Part shown: piece after piece, positions 55,801 through 64,000 of the stretch
Position numbering within the stretch: position 1 is the stretch's first letter
How the letters are laid out: each line of letters opens with the position of its first letter
Assembly: GCA_963663495.1 (NCBI GenBank)
Contig: OY760427.1
Coordinates: forward strand, 3,348,001-3,412,000
Length of the DNA stretch: 64,000 bases
Reading direction: 5' to 3'
Origin: G963663495 sp963663495
Lineage (GTDB): Bacteria > Bacteroidota > Rhodothermia > Rhodothermales > Bin80
Position numbers and translations under genes: made by a program
The notes under the pieces: model-generated
What the model saw: the letters and a program-made list of their open reading frames with translations, nothing else
What the model was told of the DNA's origin: nothing
Databases searched by the model: none

Positions 55801-56266
55801 TACATGGGAGATCCGTTTGGACGAAGAAGGACAGAGACCTGGGGACGGGGATGTACTAATTGTTTCAACGCGCAAGCCTTTTTCTGGACTCGATTCGTTC
55901 AGCTTTACCACCACCAGTGCTGCGACAGAGGCAGCGCTGACCGCCCAGGAGTTATCGGACATTTATGTGGTTCCCAACCCTTACGTTGCTACCACATCTT
56001 TCGAGCCGAGGAATCCAATTGCAAGAACTGAGCGGGGCGAACGCCGCCTATACTTTGCCAATGTGCCGCGCCAGTGCACGATACGTATCTACACACTGGC
56101 TGGAGAGCTTGTGGAAACGTTGTACCACGAAAGTTCTTTAGATGATGGCAAGGTGTTCTGGGACATGCGAACGAAGGACAACATGAACTTGGCCTACGGA
56201 CTCTATCTCTTTCATGTGGACAGCCCTGAGGGCTCGTTTATTGGCAAGTTTGCCGTCATCAAATAG
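52868..56266 (+). CDS. Large surface protein with T9SS-type C-terminal domain
   Basis: 1132 aa. The signal peptide MRRYAVIAVTALALPYLAVGQ is followed by a large region with acidic Asp/Asn-rich loops (DADNDLDGKPDSWPDD, DGIDNDNDGLVDE) that resemble thrombospondin-type-3-like calcium sites. A fibronectin-III-like segment follows (about 540-680, KVTLYWDDVAEQTVDP...FEGYVIYRS). The C-terminus (YVVPNPYVA ... RIYTLAGELVETL ... GLYLFHV ... FIGKFAVIK) is a T9SS sorting domain. I know no function. Its position after a TonB receptor and before a PorV-like gene suggests a surface-exposed partner exported by T9SS. Confidence 0.8.
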   Translation: MRRYAVIAVTALALPYLAVGQDFRQKSWSLTELAGWIDRMASKPVTHSPQQNCGGDETRRRDAILNGNRITTQIFNFGSISAPGNTITDIVWNGLGYGYEFGPFVAAEVVDSYREDGRARDPQSVPLFDDNGSPVLDANGNQIYVMRIVSDGLVSNGGEISPDGSTYWGWQPIPCAEPVGSFAGIQVVNPDSDKIPTNDDADNDLDGKPDSWPDDWYNTALERYLWPGALQQGASNADKETLYFMNDYSNSEFSYWPFPSDSTRRGLGLEVEVRLYQWANPLAEDVIFLIYKITNKSEKDLDKVIFGMWGDPHVGGPRDWPDDWAFYDESLNMVFAWDDDGRSDVAGRVPGYFGYKFLESPGVADDGIDNDNDGLVDESWTDGIDNDGDWRPDTDDVGVDGIPGTGDEGEGDGVPTAGDQFDITKPGEPNFEFTDIDESDQFGLTSFASPPFAGNRVSNDERLWSLVQPGRFDIVPSAPGDYVFLYGSGDFSLKAGDTKRFSIALIVGENREDLRLNATVAQQIYDVGYVFAKPPTKPNLRAAVGDRKVTLYWDDVAEQTVDPLTRERDFEGYVIYRSTDHEFTDRQTITDINGSKFLFAPHTTVRGVEAKFDLNNGISGPSSIPYPGRGVSYDLGSDTGLFHTFVDSNNVVNGQTYYYAVTAYDRGYAGEAGAAFANGIPPSETSKIITYDPTTDAFIYDVNTLAAIAKPRVAGYLSPSLFGEAGLVRESGFGTGAIRMDVVDPLAVLDLQPYTLSFEDIGSENGGSQTTYTVVSAGAIHAVLKASPSRSQSTGYRNLIEGTVQVRASDGQQLELGAEFSVNLAAGTIQISSSAGVVAGSEITVSFQYAPLFRSPYLRGEENNLVFDGIHLFVEDDPLEVNMERSGWMSGDGATFEVLVATAGPGRIPQPSDYEVRFHDSDVNTSFSNGLPVPFEVINLTKANQPVQVFAPDFNRNGSWDVGERIVFLESLGGTLTATWEIRLDEEGQRPGDGDVLIVSTRKPFSGLDSFSFTTTSAATEAALTAQELSDIYVVPNPYVATTSFEPRNPIARTERGERRLYFANVPRQCTIRIYTLAGELVETLYHESSLDDGKVFWDMRTKDNMNLAYGLYLFHVDSPEGSFIGKFAVIK

Positions 56267-56270
56267 AGCA

Positions 56271-57338
56271 ATGCTAGCTAGATTTGCTCGTGGGATGATG
56301 AAGTTTCTTGCGCCGGTATTGGTGCTAAGTGTGCTGTCCATGCCTGCCCGCGCGCAGGAGGATCCTGCAGGATTGGAAGAAGGCTCCATCACAAGGGTAG
56401 GGACGACCGCGGCACAGTTTCTGAAGCTGGGTGCGGGCGCCCGCGCTATTGCGATGGGAGGCGCCTTCGTTGCAGAAGCAAATGATCTCTCTGCCGTGTA
56501 TTGGAATCCGGCCGGCCTCGCCTCACTCCGCGGCCGTGCATTGCAGTTGAGCAATACGCGGTATTTGGCCGAGGTCGACTACAGCATGGTAGCTTTCGGG
56601 ACACATGTGCCGCGCTTGGGCACAATCGCAATCTCTTTACTGCTGGTAGACAGCGGAAGTATGGCGGTGCGAACGGCAGCAGAGCCGGAAGGAACCGGAG
56701 AGCAATTCAAGGTCCAGAACTTTGCCATGCAAGCTTCATACGGCAGGAGTCTGACCGATCGTTTTTCTATCGGCGGCACCGTGAAGTATATACAGGAGAG
56801 GGTCTGGCACAGCACGGCATCCAGCATCGGATTCGACATAGGCACCCTGTTCGTAACTCCCTACAGCCGCCTGCGACTAGGAGCAAGTATGTCAAACCTT
56901 GGCCCCAAAATGCAAATGGACGGTCGAGATATCCTCTTCAGCGAAGACCCCAACCCTTCGTCTGGAGGAAACGTTGAGATCGTTAACGCCCAGTATCGCA
57001 TGGACCGACACGCGCTGCCGCTATTATTCAGGATCGGTCTGGCCTGGGATGCCTACGATACTGGTGCACATCGTCTGGTCCTGTCAACGGATGCAGCGCA
57101 CCCCAATGATAATGCCGAATATGTTAATACCGGAATGGAATATGGATTTAGGGACCTGATTGCGTTTCGTGTAGGGTACCGGAGCCTGTTCAAACCTGAC
57201 AGTGAACAAGGCCTGACGGCCGGAGCAAGCCTCAGCGTGCGTCTGGATCGCCGTCTGCGAGTAGGATTTGACTACGCATATGCAGACTTCGGACGCCTCA
57301 CCCAAACCCATTGGTTCACCGTAAACCTAGCGTTTTAG
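56271..57338 (+). CDS. PorV/PorQ-type (UPF0164) outer-membrane protein
   Basis: About 355 aa from ATG at 56271, four bases after the previous stop, giving a good signal peptide ending SMPARAQ. The longer frame from 56214 overlaps the upstream gene. Signature near the N-terminus: AAQFLKLGAGARAIAMGGAFVA...DLSAVYWNPAGLA, as in the PorV/UPF0164 family, whose FadL-like barrels act in T9SS as the shuttle that takes cargo from the translocon to the attachment complex. It ends FTVNLAF with a terminal aromatic. It is encoded among T9SS cargo genes; TAG is followed directly by the ATG of the next gene. Confidence 0.86.
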   Translation: MLARFARGMMKFLAPVLVLSVLSMPARAQEDPAGLEEGSITRVGTTAAQFLKLGAGARAIAMGGAFVAEANDLSAVYWNPAGLASLRGRALQLSNTRYLAEVDYSMVAFGTHVPRLGTIAISLLLVDSGSMAVRTAAEPEGTGEQFKVQNFAMQASYGRSLTDRFSIGGTVKYIQERVWHSTASSIGFDIGTLFVTPYSRLRLGASMSNLGPKMQMDGRDILFSEDPNPSSGGNVEIVNAQYRMDRHALPLLFRIGLAWDAYDTGAHRLVLSTDAAHPNDNAEYVNTGMEYGFRDLIAFRVGYRSLFKPDSEQGLTAGASLSVRLDRRLRVGFDYAYADFGRLTQTHWFTVNLAF

Positions 57339-58973
57339 ATGCCCAACAGGTCTCGCCGGCTGTCAAAGCTGACCGCAGTGTCGGGACTGCTAGTTGCATT
57401 CGTCTGGTCCGCAAACGGGCAGCTTGTTGAGGACATGGTGGACGCACCAGTGGTGCTGTCCACCCCATCTACGGTTACTGTAGGCAAGGTAGTCACGATA
57501 GATTTCGTCAGTGCACCTCTCACTGAGATCACCAGTTACTCCGGTGTAGCGCTTCAGGGCTATGCCAGTGGAGATTCGCTTCGGGGTTGGATCCAATTTA
57601 ACGGGCGGAGCGATTGGGAGTCACTGTATATCGTGCGTTCTGCCACTGACAGTGCATTTCTTGCTGCCTTTCGCGGTCAAATAATGCGTAACTCCAGTCA
57701 GCCTTTTACGTTGCGGTTTGAGATATCCAGTGGAGATAGTGTTGCGATCCTTAGCGCGGGCGTATTTCTGGACACCGGTGAGGAGGACGAAGAACATGCT
57801 GCGGAATTTCGCGACACGGGAGTGAACGTTATCGTCGCTCCTACGCTGATCACACGGCGGCAATGGGGTGCTGAGCCATTCATTGGGACCCCGCAGCCAC
57901 TTAATCGACCGAACTATACACGTATGACGCTGCACCATACAGCGGGCTTCTCTGCCGTAACGCGGGCCGAGGGCATTGAACAGGTTAAGCGCATCCAAGA
58001 ATTCCATCAGAACGGACGGGGTTGGAGAGATATCGGTTACCAGTTTCTCATGGATCAGGAGGGGCGTTTGTATCAGGGGCGCCCCTTTCTGAGAAACAAC
58101 CCTTTTGGTGACGGGCCGCCGCTCGCCCATGGCGCTCATGTGGGGAGTAACAACACGGGCAACATCGGAGTCTCACTTATGGGATGCTATCATCCGCCGG
58201 AGGGTGGATCTTGTCGTGATGAGATGTCTCCTGCTGCCCGGGATTCGCTTCTTACTGTGTTTGCCTTTCTTTCTGAACGTTATAGTCCGGGGCCAGAGAC
58301 CATGCGTGGCCATCGCGACTTCAATACTACGTCCTGCCCCGGAGACAACAATTACCGACAGCTTGGAGCGATCCGCAGCGACGTCATGGAACTGCTCCGC
58401 ACGGGCAACGCTTCGATTGGCTCCGCTACGATCTCGGCCCGTGTCGTTGACGCGGGTGTTGTGAATGTGGAGTGGGTATTCACCTCGGACTTTGGCATCC
58501 GCCAATTCTTTATTGAGCGAACGACGGACGCAGGCTCAAACATACTTTTTGAGAGTACGACTCCAGAGGATGGCTTCCTTGTTGACTCCGATCTTGAGGC
58601 AGCGGGCCCTGTAGCGTATGCTCTCGCGGCCACCGGTGCCAGTCGTCTCGCGCAGACACTTGGAGTTGTAGAAATATCCATTGATGCGCAGCAGAAAATA
58701 GTTCTCACGCAGAGTTTCCCCAATCCCACGAGTGATAACACCGTAATCCGGTATTTCTTGGATCAGCCTGGTTTGGCCAAATTATTTCTTTACGATCTGA
58801 CGGGACGCAGGATTGCCGCGCTTGACGAGATGTACGTAGAGGAGGACCAGTGGCACGTCACACATTTAAGCACGACCCAACTTCCCCAAGGGATCTACTA
58901 TTACAGGTTAGTAGTGGACGGTTTTGCGGGTACCCTCTACGAGGCTGTGCGGCCGCTGGTGGTAGCACGGTAG
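57339..58973 (+). CDS. N-acetylmuramoyl-L-alanine amidase (PGRP/amidase_2) with T9SS-type tail
   Basis: 544 aa. A signal peptide ends near SANGQ, followed by a beta-rich domain (about 25-160). An amidase_2/PGRP domain lies at about 165-350: RRQWGA, zinc His in RMTLHHTAGFS, RDIGYQFLMDQEGRLYQGRP, NTGNIGVSLMG, and GHRDF...TSCPGD with the second His and Cys. The C-terminal part ends in a sorting domain (SFPNPTSDNTVIRYFL ... LFLYDLTGRRIAAL ... GIYYYRLVV). It cleaves the amide between MurNAc and the stem peptide; with the tail it is probably secreted or surface-bound, and so acts on external peptidoglycan. Last gene of the cluster. Confidence 0.88.
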   Translation: MPNRSRRLSKLTAVSGLLVAFVWSANGQLVEDMVDAPVVLSTPSTVTVGKVVTIDFVSAPLTEITSYSGVALQGYASGDSLRGWIQFNGRSDWESLYIVRSATDSAFLAAFRGQIMRNSSQPFTLRFEISSGDSVAILSAGVFLDTGEEDEEHAAEFRDTGVNVIVAPTLITRRQWGAEPFIGTPQPLNRPNYTRMTLHHTAGFSAVTRAEGIEQVKRIQEFHQNGRGWRDIGYQFLMDQEGRLYQGRPFLRNNPFGDGPPLAHGAHVGSNNTGNIGVSLMGCYHPPEGGSCRDEMSPAARDSLLTVFAFLSERYSPGPETMRGHRDFNTTSCPGDNNYRQLGAIRSDVMELLRTGNASIGSATISARVVDAGVVNVEWVFTSDFGIRQFFIERTTDAGSNILFESTTPEDGFLVDSDLEAAGPVAYALAATGASRLAQTLGVVEISIDAQQKIVLTQSFPNPTSDNTVIRYFLDQPGLAKLFLYDLTGRRIAALDEMYVEEDQWHVTHLSTTQLPQGIYYYRLVVDGFAGTLYEAVRPLVVAR

Positions 58974-59136
58974 TTGGGTCCACGATCAAGCCAAATTCAG
59001 TTGCCGCGGGCCCCCCCAGGCTCTTCGGCGCTGAATGCTTCCGTGAGTTCAAATCGGTCGTTCAGGACGGTGGTAAGCCGGCATGCAAGCGGGCCCCTCC
59101 TTTCTTGGAACATCTTTCGTTTCCACAATTTGCCCG

Positions 59137-59175
59137 GCGCCGCCTACCCTGTAAGGCGGTGCGATTTCTTTTTCT
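59137..59175 (+). terminator. Rho-independent-type terminator after the surface-protein cluster
   Basis: Hairpin GCGCCGCCT / AGGCGGTGC with an 8-nt loop (ACCCTGTA), followed by the T-rich TTTCTTTTTCT. It lies 160 bp after the amidase stop and would end the transcript of the cluster. Confidence 0.65.
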
Positions 59176-59271
59176 ACTCAAGATACGGTCATGCTCACGT
59201 CCAGCGCATGATCAAGGACATTCTCCGATTGGGCCCGCATCGAATTTATTCCCTGAGAGGATACTCCTTAT

Positions 59272-61620
59272 CCTAACTTCGCCATCCAGTCAGGGGAAAA
59301 CGCTGAGTTCCGTCTCCAATTCTCTCGTTTTTCCCTCCTAATAGGGCTATTTCGGCTAAATTCGGCGTTTTTCGACCTTTTTTAGCCGACTTTTTTGGAA
59401 AAGACAATGTAGTGCTATAGAGGTGTGGATGGGAAGCACCCCAACCACTCCGATACCTTACCCCGTACCTATTCCACACTCCGATCATGTTTATCCGAAA
59501 CCGACCCTACAAACGCAAAGACGGTAAGAAATGCAACAGCTTTGCCCTCATCGAATCCTATCGCAAAGACGGTACCTCCAAACACCGTACCCTCCTTAAT
59601 CTCGGCCCGAACTTCAACATCCCCCGCAGTCTGTGGGGGGAACTGACCCACTGTGTTACTGCCCGACTCAAAGGGAAAGCTATCCTCCCTTTCCAGAATG
59701 ATGAAGCCTTTCTCAATGCGGTCGACGACATCGTTGCACATCTCGAAAGCAAGGGCTACGACATCCATCGCACATCCCATCAGCAACACCTCATTGATCC
59801 AGAGAAAACAACCCATCCCGATTCCCGGACCGTCGGCGGAGAACGACTGATCCTTCAGACTTTGGAACAGCTCGGACTGGCTGTACTGCTACGTTCGCTC
59901 AACTTCTGCGAGAAACACGTCAAGCTCTGCTGTGCGCTGATCGTCGGACGTATGCTCCACCCGGGCAGTGAACGAGAAACGCATAAATGGCTGTGTAAAA
60001 CCTCCAGTGTTCTGCAGCTTCTGGATTTGGAACCCCCGAGTCTCAACACCCTCTATCGTTGCACGGATCTGATCCATAAGCATATGGATCAGATCCTGGA
60101 GAAACTCTTTGGCATTACCAAAGCGGTATTGCAGTTTGAAGAAACGATCGTCTTTTATGATTTAACCAATACCTATTACCACGGCAAGAAGAAAGGGAAG
60201 TTGTTGTCGCATGGGCGCAGCAAGGAAAAGCGCAGTGATTGTCCGTTGGTTACGCTGGCGCTCACCCTGGATGGTTCGGGGTTCCCCCGCAATGTGCAGA
60301 TCCTGCCGGGCAATGCAGGGGAACCGGCAACGCTCAAAGAGGCGATTGAGAAACTAAACGGCGCTACGCCCACAGTGATTATGGACTCCGGCATTGCGAC
60401 GGAGCAGAATCTGCAGTACCTGAAAGAACAGGGACTGAACTGGATCACCGTGGAGCGTTCCAAAGCCCCTCCAGTCCCCGAAAACAAGCCGGATCAACAG
60501 TTTACGACCGCCGGGGGAGTCAAGATCAAAGCCTGGAAGATCACCAAAAAGGAAAAAGATGTTGAAGATGTTGAAGACGAAAAAGACGTTGAAGATAATG
60601 CGGAACTGCGCGTGTTTGTGCACAGTGAGGCTAAGCAGGCGAAGGAGGATCAGATCCTTGAAACCCAATGCAAGAAGTTTGTGAAGGCGCTCACTACACT
60701 ACATGAGGGACTCTCGAAACCCGGGTACTTGAAGAACTATGAAAAGGTCACGATAAAGGTTGGTCGTCTGAAGGAAAAGTACAAGAAGGTCTCACACCTG
60801 TATGAGGTAGAGGTCAGTAAAAAGGAGGGCACCAAGCATGCAGCATCCGTTACGGTGACCCGGCGTGCTTCGCATGCGCGTCGCACCCAGGCCAGCGGAG
60901 GGTATGTGCTTCGGACCAGTCATACCGGATGGTCGGTGGAAAAGGTTGCACGAACCTACTGGCGACTTACAGAGATTGAGCGCACATTCAGAGTCATGAA
61001 ATCGGACCTCGGTCTACGGCCCATCTACCACAGTAGAGATGACCGCATTGAAGGGCATCTGTTCATTACGGTACTGGCTTATCATGCTGCCCATCTGGTT
61101 CGCACCAGACTCAAGGAACACGGGATTCATGATAGTTGGGCGACGATCCGAGACAGGTTGAACAGGATTCGTCGGATTACGACCAAGATGGTTAAGAACC
61201 AATATCGGTACCTGATCACGGAGGTGGATCAGGATCTGCCTCCGAGTATGGTACAGTTCTTTGCGGTACTGGGATACGTGTATGATCCCGATGCGACCCG
61301 CACCGTGACCGAGCATGTGGAGGAAGCGAGTGCACCGGTGAGCCAGAAGCCTCCAGACTCATGACGCATGGTCCCTTCACAACGGTTGAGATAGCGTACT
61401 CCAGATGGAGCCACCAGAGCTACGTCCGATGGAAACGATCCGAGATAGATCGCAGCGAAACAGGCGGCAAAACACCAGGTAATCAGGGATTCAAACCACC
61501 CTAAACCAACTTCAACCGATCCGGTAAATCTCACCATCCATTGCTCCTGGAAAAAACGGTCCAAATATGGCCACGGGAGAATTCCGTAGGTTAGTAGCAC
61601 TACGAAATGGCGAAGTTAGG
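59272..61620 (+). mobile_element. IS1634-family insertion sequence, copy 2 (2349 bp)
   Basis: Inverted ends CCTAACTTCGCCAT, 4-bp direct repeat TTAT at 59268-59271 and 61621-61624. Near-identical to copy 1 but in the opposite orientation, 30 kb away. The two copies could invert the segment between them by homologous recombination. Confidence 0.9.
59487..61364 (+). CDS. IS1634-family transposase (625 aa), copy 2
   Basis: Same protein as at 27280-29157, with few changes (for example the spacer reads KDVEDVEDEKDVED). DDE residues lie in FYDLTNTYY, IMDSGIATEQ and EIERTFRVMKSD. Intact from the ATG in the MFIRNRPYKRK start. Confidence 0.92.
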   Translation: MFIRNRPYKRKDGKKCNSFALIESYRKDGTSKHRTLLNLGPNFNIPRSLWGELTHCVTARLKGKAILPFQNDEAFLNAVDDIVAHLESKGYDIHRTSHQQHLIDPEKTTHPDSRTVGGERLILQTLEQLGLAVLLRSLNFCEKHVKLCCALIVGRMLHPGSERETHKWLCKTSSVLQLLDLEPPSLNTLYRCTDLIHKHMDQILEKLFGITKAVLQFEETIVFYDLTNTYYHGKKKGKLLSHGRSKEKRSDCPLVTLALTLDGSGFPRNVQILPGNAGEPATLKEAIEKLNGATPTVIMDSGIATEQNLQYLKEQGLNWITVERSKAPPVPENKPDQQFTTAGGVKIKAWKITKKEKDVEDVEDEKDVEDNAELRVFVHSEAKQAKEDQILETQCKKFVKALTTLHEGLSKPGYLKNYEKVTIKVGRLKEKYKKVSHLYEVEVSKKEGTKHAASVTVTRRASHARRTQASGGYVLRTSHTGWSVEKVARTYWRLTEIERTFRVMKSDLGLRPIYHSRDDRIEGHLFITVLAYHAAHLVRTRLKEHGIHDSWATIRDRLNRIRRITTKMVKNQYRYLITEVDQDLPPSMVQFFAVLGYVYDPDATRTVTEHVEEASAPVSQKPPDS

Positions 61621-61698
61621 TTATGCGATTTGGATCAATCACTTTCTGTGCTAAGTGTCACGTTTGGTAGCTATGTTGCTATTATCAATAGGAAGGAA

Positions 61699-62836
61699 TT
61701 ATATAGCATGGTGAAACCAACTATGCGATCCTGCATAATGACCACGCTTAGTGCCGGAGCAGCGTTCCAAAGTCAGAGGCGCGGCCAGTCGCGGCGTTGC
61801 CGCGTCCACCCGATGGTTAGGGCTTCCCGCCCTGCTGTATAGATCCCGTCCCTTCAAACGAATATTCATCGCCGCATTTACATCCCGATCAAAAACAAGT
61901 CCACAATGCTCGCAACGGTACGTGCAAACACCAAGCACGAGCGGGTGTCCCGGCATACCACCGCAGCCACTGCATTGCTGCGCCGTGTAATGCGGACGCA
62001 CGTTTACGAGCTTGCCTCCAGCACTTTCAGCCTTGTGGGTGCTGCTTGAAGTAAGCAGGGGACTGCGACAGTATGGCATGGTTCATCCCGGCGCTTACGC
62101 GCCCCTCCCTTGGCCGTCAAGCCCTTCAGATGCAAGTCTTCCGTTGTAACATAGGCAGCGTGATGTTTAGCAATGTCGGTGCTGGCAGCGTGCACTGCAT
62201 TGCGCTGCTGCAATTGTGCTCGCACCATTATAAGTCGCTTCTTCTTCCACGACGTACTGCAACGTTTCGCGTGTGACACGTTTTATTGACACTTCTTGGC
62301 CTGCCGCTCAGATAGGACTATCCGATCATACGGCGCACCGTTGGACAGCGAGGCGTGTTAGCATCAACACCAACATCAATCCCCACGGCAGCTCTGGATT
62401 CTTCCACGACGGATACCACAGCATGTTGTACCACGAGCTGGACATCATACCCGGTATCCAGAGGGTGCCGTAGAATGCAGAACTGCATACCAGCATTACT
62501 GCCAGCCAATACCTTGAGGCGCAGCTTCCCGATTTCCTTTACCTGTACGGACCAGTACCTCCCGGATTTACCGGATTTACCGGGTTTTACACACTCAAGA
62601 TTGCAGGAGCGCACCGTTTTATTCAGCCTCGGCAAACCAACTCTCCTGCCCGCCTTCTTGTCATCGAAGTAATTCTTGTACGCTCGCGTGACGCGAAAAA
62701 TGATGCTCCTTTGCGCCTTTACCGGGTACTGCGCCGCACGTTCATCCTTTCGAAGCTTCGTCCGCCACTTGCACAAGTCGAAGACGTGTGGTGTTTTATG
62801 GGTCCCCTTGGATGTTTTCCGGTATGGCTTGACCAT
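61699..62836 (-). pseudogene. tnpB: Decayed tnpB of a different subfamily (copy G)
   Basis: The N-terminal frame (62836-62318) contains KAQRSIIFRVTRAYKNYFDD and RuvC-I (AVGIDVGVD). Middle pieces lie in another frame (VTTEDLHLKGL, the RuvC-II region). The C-terminal frame (62079-61699) has NVRPHYTAQQCSGCG, CEHCGL and RuvC-III FDRDVNAAMNI. At least two frameshifts. The sequence GGAATTATATAG at its 3' end (61695) resembles the end motif of the other TnpB elements, but I find no matching left end or direct repeat. Confidence 0.7.
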
Positions 62837-63105
62837 CTGGATATGCAGCCGGAACGGATGCCGGAAGAGGTTGCCCAGTCGTGCTCTCTAATACCCTATA
62901 TGCGTGCGCAACGGTATGTGTATGTTCGCACTATATACAGTGTGCACAATAGCATCGGATATATTCCGGCATTTCACGCATCTATATTATCCGCTGATAG
63001 AATCCTTTATTAACGAAAAACGATAACTTTTTCCATCTGTGGAAATGTCGCTGCAGAGGGTTGCGAACGCAGCCTTAATCAATTACTCTTTCCCTACAAG
63101 ACGAA
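62837..63105. other. Intergenic stretch before the permease
   Basis: Probably includes the damaged start of tnpB copy G and its lost left end, plus the promoter region of the permease. A short inverted repeat CACT-ATATAC-AGTG lies around 62934-62947. Nothing else is recognised. Confidence 0.4.
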
Positions 63106-64000
63106 ATGGTGCGGTACGAACCTGATCAACATCCTCCGCACGGGGTTGCGCTGGGGCTGGCACTCCAATTGATGATGTTGGAGATTGGTGAAATAGTTCT
63201 AATCCCGCTAGTGGTAATAACGGCGGCTGGCGGTGGAGATGCCTACCTCGCTTGGGCAGCCTTTGCGGCGCTGGCCATATCGGGTCTTACCACAGTTCTT
63301 CAGGCCGTTCGATTCCGAAGGATCGGGGCTGGGTATATCCTCCTGATGGTCACATCTGGTGCCTTTATCGCCGTCTGCATTACTGCTCTCAGTCAAGGAG
63401 GTCCCTCCCTATTGATGGCTCTTCTTGTTGCCTCGTCCTTGGTTCAATTCGTGCTCGCAGCAAAACTCTCACTGCTTCGCAAAATAATAACGCCTACAGT
63501 TGCCGGCACCGTGATGATGCTAATTGCCGTGACAATCATGCCAGTCGTGGGGGAATTGCTTGAGGAGGTTCCAGAAACCGCCTCATCTGCTGGTGTCCTG
63601 TGGAGCACTGTGGCAACACTCCTTGTGACTTTGGTGCTGGTCTTGCGCGGGTCTGGCAAAGTCCGTCGATGGGCTCCTATTGGTGGTGTGATCGCTGGGT
63701 GCATAGTTGCCTTCGGTTTTGGTCTCTATGAAATAGATCGCGTATTGGAGTCCTCATGGTTCGGCGTGCCAAGGGGTGGCTGGCCCGGCCTTACCTTTGA
63801 TTTCGGGCCCGCCTTCTGGGCGCTCCTTCCAGCTTTTATCTTTGTTACGATTATTGGCGCTATAGAGACTGTGGGTGATGTTGTTGGGATCCAGAAAGTC
63901 TCTTGGAGAAAGCCCAAGGCTACGGATTTTCGATCTGTGCAAGGGGCAGTCGCAGCAGATGGCGTGGGCAATCTACTCTCAGGTTTGGCCGGTACTGTGC
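63106..64000 (+). CDS. NCS2-family (xanthine/uracil-type) permease, 3' end outside window
   Basis: Open from ATG at 63106 to the window edge (298 codons). It starts MVRYEPDQHPPHGVALGLALQ and has at least eight hydrophobic segments. The motif FVTIIGAIETVGDVVGIQKVS is the NCS2 substrate-site region (the E-T-x-GD element on TM8), followed by RSVQGAVAADGVGNLLSGLAGT, the TM10 approach (usually G-DG-G-----L-G). It probably imports a nucleobase with protons or sodium; which one cannot be told. Confidence 0.88.
   Translation, partial: MVRYEPDQHPPHGVALGLALQLMMLEIGEIVLIPLVVITAAGGGDAYLAWAAFAALAISGLTTVLQAVRFRRIGAGYILLMVTSGAFIAVCITALSQGGPSLLMALLVASSLVQFVLAAKLSLLRKIITPTVAGTVMMLIAVTIMPVVGELLEEVPETASSAGVLWSTVATLLVTLVLVLRGSGKVRRWAPIGGVIAGCIVAFGFGLYEIDRVLESSWFGVPRGGWPGLTFDFGPAFWALLPAFIFVTIIGAIETVGDVVGIQKVSWRKPKATDFRSVQGAVAADGVGNLLSGLAGTV

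Noticed and set aside
61694..62970. Target duplication and left terminal repeat for tnpB copy G
   Set aside because: The right end has GGAATTATATAG, but candidate left ends near 62955-62967 give no matching 8-bp flank.

Overview
The window looks like a chromosomal segment of a Bacteroidota/Rhodothermota-type bacterium. Evidence for this is the presence of families largely restricted to that group (DUF4837 and DUF4296 lipoproteins, a DUF4293 membrane protein), a PorV-type outer-membrane protein, type IX secretion (T9SS)-like C-terminal sorting domains, and a TonB receptor with a carboxypeptidase-like plug extension. Species cannot be fixed from the sequence alone.

Layout. 1-1.9 kb: end of trpA and two lipoprotein genes. 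2-29.4 kb: a mobile-element-rich accessory island. It holds two giant Calx-beta repeat proteins ending in an autotransporter-like barrel (3591-11396 and 18482-25384), a truncated third Calx-beta gene (14192-15898), and a zone of decay at 12-18.2 kb. The decay zone contains a C5-cytosine methyltransferase pseudogene split by an ORF-less group II intron, an IS1595-like fragment and an IS1380-like pseudogene. Several TnpB elements and one IS1634-type insertion sequence are also in the island. 29.6-46.5 kb: housekeeping genes comprising a RecQ-like helicase, a glycosyltransferase, an ExbB/ExbD energy-transduction operon, an S41 protease, a penicillin-acylase-like protein, a BadF-type kinase, acetyl-CoA synthetase, tRNA-Phe and tRNA-Asp, an ion channel and a MetE-like protein. 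TnpB elements sit in three of the intergenic gaps. 48.1-59.0 kb: a co-directional cell-surface cluster (FG-GAP protein, TonB receptor, 1132-aa surface protein, PorV-like protein, peptidoglycan amidase), several members carrying T9SS-type tails. 59.3-64 kb: a second IS1634-type copy, a decayed TnpB gene of another subfamily, and the start of an NCS2 permease that runs off the window.

The main observation concerns the TnpB elements. Five copies (A 2021-3478, C 25577-27019, D 37006-38392, E 43246-44371, F 46571-48030) keep both ends. Each starts with GGG(A/G)-TTATAT, ends with the near-inverse, and is flanked by an 8-bp direct repeat (two perfect, three with one mismatch). Terminal inverted repeats with 8-bp duplications are the signature of a DDE transposase. 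They are not expected from the Y1 transposase of IS200/IS605, the usual partner of TnpB, and no tnpA gene is present. These elements therefore look like TnpB genes carried by a non-autonomous, MITE-like DDE element. Most tnpB copies are broken; only copy A has an uninterrupted RuvC and zinc-ribbon core.
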